From DATAQC01 sp046263055 (GTDB lineage Bacteria; Actinomycetota; Acidimicrobiia; Acidimicrobiales; AC-14), in the NCBI GenBank assembly GCA_046263055.1, contig JBHELO010000014.1:1-64000 (forward strand): a stretch of DNA of 64,000 nucleotides, written 5' to 3'. Position 1 is the first letter of the stretch; every line of letters starts with the position of its first letter. Positions 36,826 to 44,535 of this stretch are shown here, piece by piece. The notes beneath the pieces were generated by a model that worked only from the letters and a program-made list of their open reading frames with translations, ran no database searches and had not been told where the DNA came from. A program made the position numbers and the translations under genes.

Positions 36826-38228
36826 GCCGCCACCCCCGAGGGAGGCGGCGCCGGCGGGGTGAGGCCGCCGCCCGCCGGCGCGGGCCCGCCGGCGCTCGGC
36901 GCCCGGAAGGTGGCGGCCAGGAGGGTGGCGGCCAGGCGCTCGAGGCCGGCGGCCCGGCTGCCCTTGACCAACACCGCGTCCCCCTCGGCCACCGGGCCGA
37001 CCAGGGCGGCGGCGGCGTCCACGTCGGCCACGTCGGTGACGCCGTAGGCCGGCGCCCCCACCGACACCACCAGGTCCACGCCCAGGTCGGCGGCCAGCGC
37101 CCCCATGCGGCCGTGCTCGGACGCCTCGTACGGGCCGAGCTCGAGCATCGGCCCGAGCACCGCCACCCGCCGGCGGGCCGGAAGGGCGGCGAGGGACCGC
37201 AGGGCGGCTTCGGTGGACGCCGGGTTGGCGTTGTAGGCGTCGTTCAGCACCAGGCCCCCGCCGGCGCTGCGGGCCAGCTCCATCCGCCAGGGCGACAGGC
37301 GCGCCCGCCCCAGGCCGGCGACCACCGCGTCGAGCGGCGCCCCCACGGCCAGGGCGGCGGCCGCCGCCGCCAGGGCGTTGGCCGCGTGGTGGGCCCCCCG
37401 GACGGAGAGGGCCACCGCCGCGCTCCCCCACTCGGTGGCCAGCCGGAAGCGGGGGCGCAGCTCGTCGTCCACTGCCAGCCCCTCGGCCCGCACGTCCCCG
37501 GCGTCCAAGCCGAAGGTGAGGACCCGGGCGGCGGTGGCCGCCGCCATGGCCGCCACCCGGTGGTCGTCGGCGTTGAGGACGGCAGTGCCCGTTGCCGGCA
37601 GGGCCTCCACCAGCTCGGACTTGGCCCGGGCCACGCCGTCGAGGGATCCCAGCATCTCGGTGTGGGCCAGGCCCACGTTGGTGACCACACCCACGGTCGG
37701 GCGGGCCACATCGCACAGCGACCGGATGTGGCCGGGACCCCGGGCGCCCATCTCGACCACCGCCACGTCGGCGTCGTCGGGGGCATTGGCCAGGGTGAGA
37801 GGCACGCCAAGCTCGTTGTTGAACGAGCGCTCGCTGGCCGTCGGGCGGAAGGGGCCGTCGAGGGCGGCGGCCAGCAGGTCCTTGGTGGACGTCTTGCCCG
37901 CCGACCCGGTGACGCCCACCACCCGCTCGGGCAGGCGCCGGCGGGCGGCTCGCCCCAGGTCGGCGAGGGCGGCGACGGTGTCGGCCACGACCACGGCCGG
38001 ATGGCGACCGTCGCCGGCCAGCGGCGGCTCGGCGGTGAGGTAGGCGGCGGCCCCGGCGTCGAGGGCGGCGGCCACGAACCGGTGGCCGTCGCGGGCCGCC
38101 CGCACGGGCACGAACAGCTGGCCGGGCGCCACCCGGCGGGAGTCCACGGTGACACCCCGGACCTCGGTGTCGGGGCCCACCAGGGTGCCGCCCACCGCGG
38201 CCGCCACCTCGGAGGCGCGCCACCTCAC
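36819..38228 (-). CDS. murF: UDP-MurNAc-tripeptide--D-alanyl-D-alanine ligase
   Basis: Adds D-Ala-D-Ala to the UDP-tripeptide; 469 aa. VTVDSRRVAPGQLFVPV is the N-terminal domain. The P-loop is VTGSAGKTSTKDLLAAAL, followed by NNELGVPLTLA, VEMGARGPGHI, NVGLAHTEMLGS and LNDAYNANPASTEAAL. GTG 38228 overlaps murE (GTGA). The last ~25 residues are a Pro/Gly-rich tail. Confidence 0.97.
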   Translation of the reverse strand: MRWRASEVAAAVGGTLVGPDTEVRGVTVDSRRVAPGQLFVPVRAARDGHRFVAAALDAGAAAYLTAEPPLAGDGRHPAVVVADTVAALADLGRAARRRLPERVVGVTGSAGKTSTKDLLAAALDGPFRPTASERSFNNELGVPLTLANAPDDADVAVVEMGARGPGHIRSLCDVARPTVGVVTNVGLAHTEMLGSLDGVARAKSELVEALPATGTAVLNADDHRVAAMAAATAARVLTFGLDAGDVRAEGLAVDDELRPRFRLATEWGSAAVALSVRGAHHAANALAAAAAALAVGAPLDAVVAGLGRARLSPWRMELARSAGGGLVLNDAYNANPASTEAALRSLAALPARRRVAVLGPMLELGPYEASEHGRMGALAADLGVDLVVSVGAPAYGVTDVADVDAAAALVGPVAEGDAVLVKGSRAAGLERLAATLLAATFRAPSAGGPAPAGGGLTPPAPPPSGVAAW

Positions 38229-39628
38229 GGGGCCACCCGACCCAGCTCCTCGCGGACCACGGTCCGGTCGTCGAAGGCCACCGTGGTGGCCCCGCTCACC
38301 TGGGTGGCCTCGTGGCCCTTGCCGGCCACGACCACCACATCACCGGGGCGGGCGGCAGCCAGGGCGGTGGCGATGGCCGCCCGCCGGTCGGGCTCCACCA
38401 CCAGGGCCTGGGGCCGGGTGACTCCCGACCGCACCGCCTCGATGATGGCCAGCGGGTCCTCGCTGCGGGGGTTGTCGGAGGTGAGCACGGCCAGGTCGGC
38501 GAGGCGGGCCGCCACCTCGCCCATGGCCGGCCGCTTGTCGCGGTCCCGGTCGCCACCGCACCCGAACACCACCACCACGCGCCCACCGGGCGACGCCGCG
38601 CCGCGGGCCGCGCCCAACACCTGCTCCAGGCTGTCGGGAGTGTGGGCGTAGTCGACGACCACCGTGAACGGCTGGCCGGCGTCGACCACCTCGAACCGTC
38701 CCGGCACCGACGCCACCGACGACAGGCCCTCGGCTACCGCCGCCGGCCCCACGCCGAGCTCCCGCGCCGCAGTGGCGGCCGCCACTGCGTTGGAGGCGTT
38801 GAAAGCGCCCCCCAGGCGGACGTGCACGGCCTGGCCCTCCCAGCGGAACGTGCTGGACAGGGCCCCCACCTCCAGGCCGGCGGCGTCGGCCAGGGAGAAG
38901 GGGCGGGTGGGTACCGCGGTGGTGTCCAGGAGTCGGCGCCCCCACGGGTCGTCGGCGTTGATCACCGCGATGGCCGCCCGACCGGGCGTGAACAGTGACG
39001 CCTTGGCCGCGAAGTAGTCGTCCATGGTGGCGTGGTAGTCGAGGTGGTCCTGGCTCAGGTTGGTGAAGACGGCCACCGCGAACCAGGTGGCGTCCACCCG
39101 GTGCTGGACGAGGGCGTGGGACGACACCTCGATGGTGGCGGCCGCCGCCCCACCGTCGGCCACCGCCGCCAGGCGGGCCTGGAGCTCGGGGGCCTCGGGC
39201 GTGGTGCGCACGCCCGACAGGGTGCCGATGACCTCGGTGGGCCGGCCGTCGGCCCGCAGGACGGCGGCCAGCAGGTGGGTCGTGGTGGTCTTGCCGTTGG
39301 TGCCGGTGACGCCGACCACCGCCATGCGCCGGGACGGGTGGCGGTGGAAGGCGGCCGCCAGCGGGGCCATGGCCACCCGGGTGGAGGGCACCACCACCTG
39401 GGGCACGGCGGGGGCCACCGGCCGTTCGCACAGGAGGGCGACGGCTCCCCCCGCCACCGCCTCGGCGGCGTGCTCATGGCCGTCGGACCACCCCCCGCGC
39501 AGGCAGCAGAACAGGGCACCGGGCGTCACCGCCCGGGAATCGTGGGTGATGGCGGCGACGTCTGTGCCGGCCGGGTCGCCCCGGAGGCCCAACACCTCGA
39601 CCTCGCCGAGCAACCGGTCCAGCCGCAC
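38225..39628 (-). CDS. murE: UDP-MurNAc-dipeptide--diaminopimelate ligase
   Basis: Adds the third residue of the stem peptide; 467 aa. ITHDSRAVTPGALFCCLRG, the P-loop VTGTNGKTTTTHLL, EVSSHALVQHRVD, NLSQDHLDYHATM and VVDYAHTPDSLEQVL are canonical. The DNPR motif in TSDNPRSEDP predicts meso-diaminopimelate rather than lysine, so a DAP-type wall. GTG 39628 has GAGGACG upstream and lies 10 nt after the ftsI stop; a longer frame to 39787 overlaps ftsI without a ribosome site. Confidence 0.96.
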   Translation of the reverse strand: MRLDRLLGEVEVLGLRGDPAGTDVAAITHDSRAVTPGALFCCLRGGWSDGHEHAAEAVAGGAVALLCERPVAPAVPQVVVPSTRVAMAPLAAAFHRHPSRRMAVVGVTGTNGKTTTTHLLAAVLRADGRPTEVIGTLSGVRTTPEAPELQARLAAVADGGAAAATIEVSSHALVQHRVDATWFAVAVFTNLSQDHLDYHATMDDYFAAKASLFTPGRAAIAVINADDPWGRRLLDTTAVPTRPFSLADAAGLEVGALSSTFRWEGQAVHVRLGGAFNASNAVAAATAARELGVGPAAVAEGLSSVASVPGRFEVVDAGQPFTVVVDYAHTPDSLEQVLGAARGAASPGGRVVVVFGCGGDRDRDKRPAMGEVAARLADLAVLTSDNPRSEDPLAIIEAVRSGVTRPQALVVEPDRRAAIATALAAARPGDVVVVAGKGHEATQVSGATTVAFDDRTVVREELGRVAP

Positions 39629-39638
39629 GGGCGCGTCC

Positions 39639-41903
39639 TCAGGGCCTCGACGTCGGAGTCGGGCCGAGCGTAACCGTCGCCCGCCGAACGGCCGTCGTGG
39701 GCGACGGTGAGGGCAGGGCGGCGTCTCCTGCGATGGGCGAACTGGGGGTCGTGGGCACCGATGGTCTGTTCGCCGGCCCCACCTCACCGGCCTGCACGGC
39801 GGCCGTGGAGGCGACGGCGTCGGGCGGGACGTCGAGCAGGCGGGCGCCGAAGCCGGCCAGGTCCGAGAAGACGGGGGCGGCCACCAGGCCGCCGAAGATG
39901 ACGGGGGTCGGCTCGTCGAGCACGACGATGGCCGACAGGCGGGGCGCCCCGGCGGGGAGGAAGCCGGCGAACGACGCCACGTAGGCGCCGTCCTTGTACC
40001 CGGCGATGCCGTCGTCCCGGACCTTCTGGGCGGTGCCCGTCTTTCCTGCCACCGTGTAGCCGTCGACCGCGGCGGCGGGGGCGGTGCCGTCCTTCACGAC
40101 CTGCTCGAGCATGGGCACGACGGCCCTGGCGGTGGCCTCCGACACCACCCGCCTGGGCACCGGCCGGGGAGTCCGGTGCGCCTTGCCGGCGGCGTCCACG
40201 ACCTGGCTGACCAACACGGGCGTGACCTGAAGGCCGCCGTTGGCGATGGTGTTGTAGGCATCGAGCATCTGCAGGGCGGTGACGGCCACGCCCTGTCCGA
40301 TGGGGACGGTGGCGATGGACGTTCCCGACCAATGGGCGGGGTCAGGAAGGATGCCGCCCGACTCCCCGGGGAACCCGAGGGCGGTGCGGTCGGCCAGGCC
40401 GAAGGCCCGGATGTAGCGGTCGATGCGGTCCTTGCCCAGCTTCTCCCCGATCATGATGGTGCCCACGTTGGACGAGTCGGCGAGGATGCGCGTGACCGAC
40501 ATGCTCTGCGTGGGGTGGGGCTCGGCGTCGTGGAACGTGCCGTCCGACACGTTGAGGTGGTCGGGCACCACGTACTCGTCGGAGGGGGCCACCACCCCCT
40601 CCTCGATGGCGCCCGCCATGGTCACCATCTTGTTGACCGAACCCGGCTCGTAGACGCGGGTCAGGGCCATGTTGTCGGCTGACGGTTGGGGCGGCCCGCC
40701 GTTGGCCCCGGCCACCAGGTTGGCCATGGCCAGGACGTCGCCGCTACGGGGGTCCATGACGATGGCGATCCCGCCCTTGGCGTGGGCCGAGGTGATCTCG
40801 TCGCCCAGGGCCCGCTCCGTCTCGTACTGCATCGAGCGGTCCAGGGTGAGGACGAGCCGGTCGCCGGGGACGGCGGCCCTGACCTCGTGGATGCCGGCCG
40901 CGATGTCGTTGCCACCGGGATCCTTCTCCACCACCAGCTGGCCGGCCGATCCGCTGAGGACCTTCTGGTACTGGAGCTCGAGGCCCGACAACCCCTGGTC
41001 GTCGACGCCCACGGTCCCGAGGACGGGCGCCGCCAGTGGGCCCGCCGGGTCGACGCGCTTGGGCTCCTCCAGGAGGGAGACGCCGTCGAGCTTGAGGGCG
41101 GCCACCGCGTCGGCCACGCCATCGTCCACCTTGCGGGCCAGGTATACGAAGGCCCCGGGGCCGGTCAGCTTGTCCCGGATGGCCTGCTCGTCCTGGTGCA
41201 GCACGGCGGCCAGGGCGTGGGCGGCGCCGGCCGGGTCGCGCACCGCCTGGGGGTCGGCCCACACCGTCCGCAGCCGGGTGGAGAGGGCCAGGGGGTCCCC
41301 GTTGCGGTCGACGATGGCGCCCCGTTCGGCCGGGAGGGAGGCGGTGTGGAGGCGCTGGTTGCGGCCCACGAGGGCGAAGCGGCGGCCGGCCGGGCCCTGG
41401 ACGATGCCCAGGCGCACCACGACCGCCCCGAAGGCCACCAGCAGCACCACCAGGAGCCCGACCAGGCGGCGGCCCGGGTCGTGGACGCCGTGAGTGCCCA
41501 TCCGCCCTGCCGGCGCGGGGGCGGCGGCGCGGACGGTCCGAGTAGCACGGGCGGGGGCGACGCGGGCACGGGCGGGGGCCGGGGCCGGGCGGGCACGGGC
41601 GCCAGCGCCGGAGACGAGGGTCCGGCCCCCCCGCCCGGCGGCGGGTCGGGCCCGGCTCGCGGCAACGTCGAGCCCATGGGGCCGTCGGAGCGGGCGGGCG
41701 GTGGAGGTACGGGGGCGGCCGGCGGCGGGACCGCGCCGGCCACCGGGGGTGATGGGCGCGGTGGCGCGCCCGGCGGGGGCACCGGCCCGGGCACCGGCAG
41801 GACCCGGGGCGGGGCGGGGCGGCCGGCGGCGGGGCGGGGCGTCGCCCGGAGGCGGCCTGGTGGCGGACCGCCGTCGGGCGCCGCCGATGGGAGGAGCGGT
41901 CAC
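39639..41903 (-). CDS. ftsI: Septal penicillin-binding protein FtsI/PBP3
   Basis: Class B transpeptidase that cross-links septal peptidoglycan. TM (LVGLLVVLLVAFGAVVVRL) is followed by the dimerisation domain (RGAIVDRNGDPLALS) and the transpeptidase domain with YEPGSVNK (catalytic Ser), DSSNVG and VAGKTGTAQ. GTG 41903 overlaps the ftsL stop (GTGA) and gives 754 aa with a ~134-residue Arg/Pro/Ala-rich cytosolic N-terminus. ATG 41501 gives a conventional 620-aa protein. Actinobacterial FtsI often has such a tail, so the long form is preferred but not certain. Confidence 0.95.
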   Translation of the reverse strand: MTAPPIGGARRRSATRPPPGDAPPRRRPPRPAPGPAGARAGAPAGRATAPITPGGRRGPAAGRPRTSTARPLRRPHGLDVAASRARPAAGRGGRTLVSGAGARARPAPAPARARVAPARATRTVRAAAPAPAGRMGTHGVHDPGRRLVGLLVVLLVAFGAVVVRLGIVQGPAGRRFALVGRNQRLHTASLPAERGAIVDRNGDPLALSTRLRTVWADPQAVRDPAGAAHALAAVLHQDEQAIRDKLTGPGAFVYLARKVDDGVADAVAALKLDGVSLLEEPKRVDPAGPLAAPVLGTVGVDDQGLSGLELQYQKVLSGSAGQLVVEKDPGGNDIAAGIHEVRAAVPGDRLVLTLDRSMQYETERALGDEITSAHAKGGIAIVMDPRSGDVLAMANLVAGANGGPPQPSADNMALTRVYEPGSVNKMVTMAGAIEEGVVAPSDEYVVPDHLNVSDGTFHDAEPHPTQSMSVTRILADSSNVGTIMIGEKLGKDRIDRYIRAFGLADRTALGFPGESGGILPDPAHWSGTSIATVPIGQGVAVTALQMLDAYNTIANGGLQVTPVLVSQVVDAAGKAHRTPRPVPRRVVSEATARAVVPMLEQVVKDGTAPAAAVDGYTVAGKTGTAQKVRDDGIAGYKDGAYVASFAGFLPAGAPRLSAIVVLDEPTPVIFGGLVAAPVFSDLAGFGARLLDVPPDAVASTAAVQAGEVGPANRPSVPTTPSSPIAGDAALPSPSPTTAVRRATVTLGPTPTSRP

Positions 41904-42544
41904 GGGCGCGGGGCCGTCCTGGCGCCGGTGGCCGATCGCCCGACGGTAGTCGTCGTCACCCCGGAGGGCCTGGCGGTGGTGGGCGTGGTGGCGCGGGCCT
42001 TGGCAACGGTGGTGGGCGTGGTGGCGCCGGCCTTGGCCACCGTGGTGGACGGCGACGACCGCCCGCCGACCGGGCCGGCCGACGTGGTCGCCGCCGTCAC
42101 CGGTGCGGTGGTGGGCCCCGGCCCTGCGGCCACGGGCGGTAGCCGGGCCGAGGGGTCGGCCTCGGGCAGGTAGGCCACGCTTGTCGGCGGCACCATTCCC
42201 AGGCGCTGGCGGGCCAGGTCCACCACCCGCTCCGGCGACTGGAGCTCCGCCACCTGCACGGTCAGGCGCCCCTGCTGGGCCGACTCGGCGTCGGCCTGGT
42301 GCTGGAGGCGGTCCAGGTCGGCCTGGCCGGACGCGAGAAAGACGTGGAGGGTGACCACCGCGAACAGCCCGGCGGCGGTCGACGCCGCGGCCAGGGCGGT
42401 GGCCGCCCGGGTGAGGGCCCGCCGCCGGCGGGTGGCAGGGCCGACGAGGCGGAGGTCGGGTCGGGCCGCGGGGAGGGCGCCGGGGGCCGACCGGTGGGGC
42501 GCAACCCGGGGTGCGGGCCGAGCGGCCAGGCGGGCGGAGCTCAT
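41900..42544 (-). CDS. ftsL: FtsL-like septum formation protein
   Basis: Bitopic divisome protein, 214 aa. A basic cytosolic N-terminus, a TM segment (ALAAASTAAGLFAVVTLHVFLAS region) and a short coiled coil (DLDRLQHQADAESAQQGRL) ending in LGMVPPTSVAYLPE match FtsL/DivIC. The extracytoplasmic tail is long and Thr/Pro/Ala-rich with repeats (ATTPTTVAKA), unusual for this family. ATG 42544 overlaps the rsmH stop (ATGA). Confidence 0.9.
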   Translation of the reverse strand: MSSARLAARPAPRVAPHRSAPGALPAARPDLRLVGPATRRRRALTRAATALAAASTAAGLFAVVTLHVFLASGQADLDRLQHQADAESAQQGRLTVQVAELQSPERVVDLARQRLGMVPPTSVAYLPEADPSARLPPVAAGPGPTTAPVTAATTSAGPVGGRSSPSTTVAKAGATTPTTVAKARATTPTTARPSGVTTTTVGRSATGARTAPRP

Positions 42545-43593
42545 CGCCGCTCACCCCCCGTCGCCCGCTCGCCGGCACCGGTGCCGGAGCGAGGGCCGTC
42601 CCCGCCCGGGGCCTCCGCCAGCTTCTCCACCGCCCGCAGGCGGGCGCTCTCGGCTCGCCGGTTGGCCGCCACCTCGGCCGCCGTCGGACGGCTGCCCCGG
42701 CGCAGGTGGCGGACCCGGGGCTGTGCCCCGCACTGGCACGGCAGGCGCGGGGGGCAGGTGCAACCACCGGTGGCGGCCTCGGCGAAGCGGGCCTTCACGA
42801 TGCGGTCCTCGCCCGAGTGGTACGAGAGCACGGCGGCCCGGCCCCCGGGGGTCAGCAGGTCGATGGCGGTGTCGACCGCCCCCGGCAGCACCGCCAGCTC
42901 GCCGTTGACCTCGATGCGGATGGCCTGGAAGCTGCGCCGGGCCGGATGGCCGCCCCGGCGGCGGGCGGGCGCGGGGATGGCGGACCGCACCACCTCGGCC
43001 AGCTCACCGGTGGTGGCCAGAGGCCGGGCCGCCACCATCGCCCGGGCCACGCGACGGGCGAAGCGCTCCTCGCCCGATCCGGCCAGCACCGCCGCCAGCC
43101 GGTCCTCGTCGTACCCGTTGACCACGTCGGCCGCGGTCATGGCCTGGCCCGGGTCCATGCGCATGTCGAGAGGGCCGTCGGCCCGGTACGAGAAGCCGCG
43201 CTCGGACCGGTCGAGCTGGGGAGAGCTGACGCCCAGGTCGAACAGCACTCCGGATACCCGTTCATGTCCTAACTCCTCACAGATGTCGCCCAGACGGTCG
43301 AAGCGGGCCTGGCGCACCACCGCCCGCCCGGCGAAGGGCAGCAGCGCCTCGGTGGCGGCTGCCACCGCATCGGGGTCACGGTCGAGGCCGATCAGCTCCA
43401 GGTGGGGATGAGCGGCGAGGAGGGCCCGGGCGTGGCCGCCGGCGCCCACCGTGGCGTCCACCACCGGTCCGGGGGGCACCGGCGTGAACAGCCCGGTGAC
43501 CTCGGCCACCATGGCCGGCCGGTGCTGGAACCGCTCGTCGCCGGGTCGCCCGGTGGCCGTCACCGCCCCCGGGTCGCCCCGCCCACCCGCCAT
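42541..43593 (-). CDS. rsmH: 16S rRNA (cytosine1402-N4)-methyltransferase
   Basis: SAM-dependent enzyme (MraW), 350 aa. HRPAMVAEV, the SAM loop DATVGAGGHARALL, GLDRDPDAV, GVLFDLGVSSPQLDRSERGFS (parts) and RSFQAIRIEVN are conserved. The C-terminal CTCPPRLPCQCG is typical of actinobacterial members. ATG 43593 lies 3-4 nt downstream of a long hairpin that may hide its ribosome site. The tail is Gly/Arg-rich. Confidence 0.97.
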   Translation of the reverse strand: MAGGRGDPGAVTATGRPGDERFQHRPAMVAEVTGLFTPVPPGPVVDATVGAGGHARALLAAHPHLELIGLDRDPDAVAAATEALLPFAGRAVVRQARFDRLGDICEELGHERVSGVLFDLGVSSPQLDRSERGFSYRADGPLDMRMDPGQAMTAADVVNGYDEDRLAAVLAGSGEERFARRVARAMVAARPLATTGELAEVVRSAIPAPARRRGGHPARRSFQAIRIEVNGELAVLPGAVDTAIDLLTPGGRAAVLSYHSGEDRIVKARFAEAATGGCTCPPRLPCQCGAQPRVRHLRRGSRPTAAEVAANRRAESARLRAVEKLAEAPGGDGPRSGTGAGERATGGERR

Positions 43594-43596
43594 CCC

Positions 43597-43635
43597 CCGA
43601 CCGGGAGGTACCGGCCTGGCGACCTGCCCGGTCGG
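43597..43635 (-). promoter_or_regulatory. Long hairpin at the rsmH translation start
   Basis: CCGACCGGG (43597-43605) pairs with CCCGGTCGG (43627-43635). AGGT (43606-43609) pairs with ACCT (43622-43625) across a 1-nt bulge, giving a 13-bp stem just upstream of ATG 43593. It includes part of the GGTCGGGGG ribosome site. Confidence 0.6.
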
Positions 43636-43832
43636 ACCCGAGACACAGGGCGAAGAGGGGGGTCTTCCCTTATGTCGGTCGGGGGATGGCGCGTGGGCGG
43701 GGCCCCGGCGGCGGGCCGGTGCGGCGGGGGCTGCCCGCCGGGCGCTCGGGTCCTCGCCGGTCCCTGGGGCGCTGCGGCCCGCCGCCGCGCTCCGGTCCTC
43801 GCTGGGTGCTCGTGGGTGGAGGTGCTCCTCTC
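43636..43832 (-). other. mraZ-rsmH intercistronic region
   Basis: With the hairpin and minisatellite, this makes a 330-nt gap in an otherwise gapless cluster. A second small stem, GAAGA/TCTTC around six G (43652-43667), is present. A minus-strand frame (43973-43560) stays open through it but is not called a gene. No convincing promoter is seen. Confidence 0.6.
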
Positions 43833-43937
43833 GTCGGTCGTCGTCATGTCGGTCGTCGTCATGTCGGTCGTCGTCATGTCGGTCGTCGTCATGTCGGTCG
43901 TCGTCATGTCGGTCGTCGTCGAATCAGTCGTCGTCAT
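43833..43937 (-). repeat. 15-bp minisatellite at the mraZ stop codon
   Basis: Units of GTCGGTCGTCGTCAT (plus strand) start at 43833 and repeat every 15 bp. The first five are perfect; the units at 43908 and 43923 are diverged. The mraZ stop (43924-43926) lies in the last unit, where CGA became TGA. In mraZ's frame the units would read HDDDR; in another, MTTTD. Confidence 0.95.
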
Positions 43938-44367
43938 GGGCACCGGTCCCGTCGTCGCCGGGACCGGCGTCACCGGCCAGGCCCTGCTCGCCCCGCCGCT
44001 TGGTGGTGGCCCAGGTGGTCGCGTCCCAGATCTCGACGTGGTCGAAGGCGCCGGTCACCGCCACCTCCTTCGCCAGGTGAGCGAACTCCCGCAGCGACGG
44101 GGGGATGGCCACCCGGCCCTGGCGATCGGGGCTGGCGTCCTGGGCACCGGCGAAGAACGCCCGGGCCTTGTTGCGCTCGGCGGCGGTGCCCCGCCACTTG
44201 GCCTTCATCTCCTGGGACCGCTCCTCGAAGCGCGCCGGCGGCCACAGGGCCAGGCAGCCGTCGACCTCGCTGGTGACGAAGGCCTGCTCCAACTGTTCCC
44301 GGAACCGGGCGGGGAGGATGAGCCGTCCCTTGGCGTCGAGGGAGTGGCTGTGCTCGCCCAGGAACAT
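43924..44367 (-). CDS. mraZ: Transcriptional regulator MraZ
   Basis: DNA-binding regulator of the division cluster, usually repressing its own operon; 147 aa. Two AbrB-like MraZ repeats: MFLGEHSHSLDAKGRLILP with FVTSEVDGCLALWP, and DRQGRVAIPPSLREFAHL with VAVTGAFDHVEIWD. ATG 44367 is preceded by GAGGTGG at 8 nt. The acidic C-terminal tail GAHDDD ends inside the minisatellite, so tail length may vary between strains. First gene of the cluster. Confidence 0.97.
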   Translation of the reverse strand: MFLGEHSHSLDAKGRLILPARFREQLEQAFVTSEVDGCLALWPPARFEERSQEMKAKWRGTAAERNKARAFFAGAQDASPDRQGRVAIPPSLREFAHLAKEVAVTGAFDHVEIWDATTWATTKRRGEQGLAGDAGPGDDGTGAHDDD

Positions 44368-44451
44368 CGGCTGCGCCACCTCGGTCGGTCTCTCGTCGTC
44401 CTCGGGCCCCGATCGGCACCCCTGACCCTCCCCCCTGAACCACTTCGGGCC

Positions 44452-44480
44452 ACCGTACTCCCCAGCCCTCCACCGGTCAA
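44452..44480 (-). promoter_or_regulatory. Promoter of the division cluster (PmraZ)
   Basis: On the minus strand TTGACC (44480-44475), a 17-nt spacer and TACGGT (44457-44452) form a good sigma-70-type promoter. It gives a ~78-nt leader to mraZ. The spacer and flank contain TGGAG, TGGGG and TGGCC steps that could be MraZ boxes. Confidence 0.65.
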
Positions 44481-44535
44481 GGCACCTGCTCCCCATCGGC
44501 ACCACGAGCCGGTGGCGATGGGGAATGCTGGGCCG

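Noticed and set aside
43833..43937. CRISPR array
   Set aside because: Units are 15 bp and contiguous with no spacers; it is a minisatellite.
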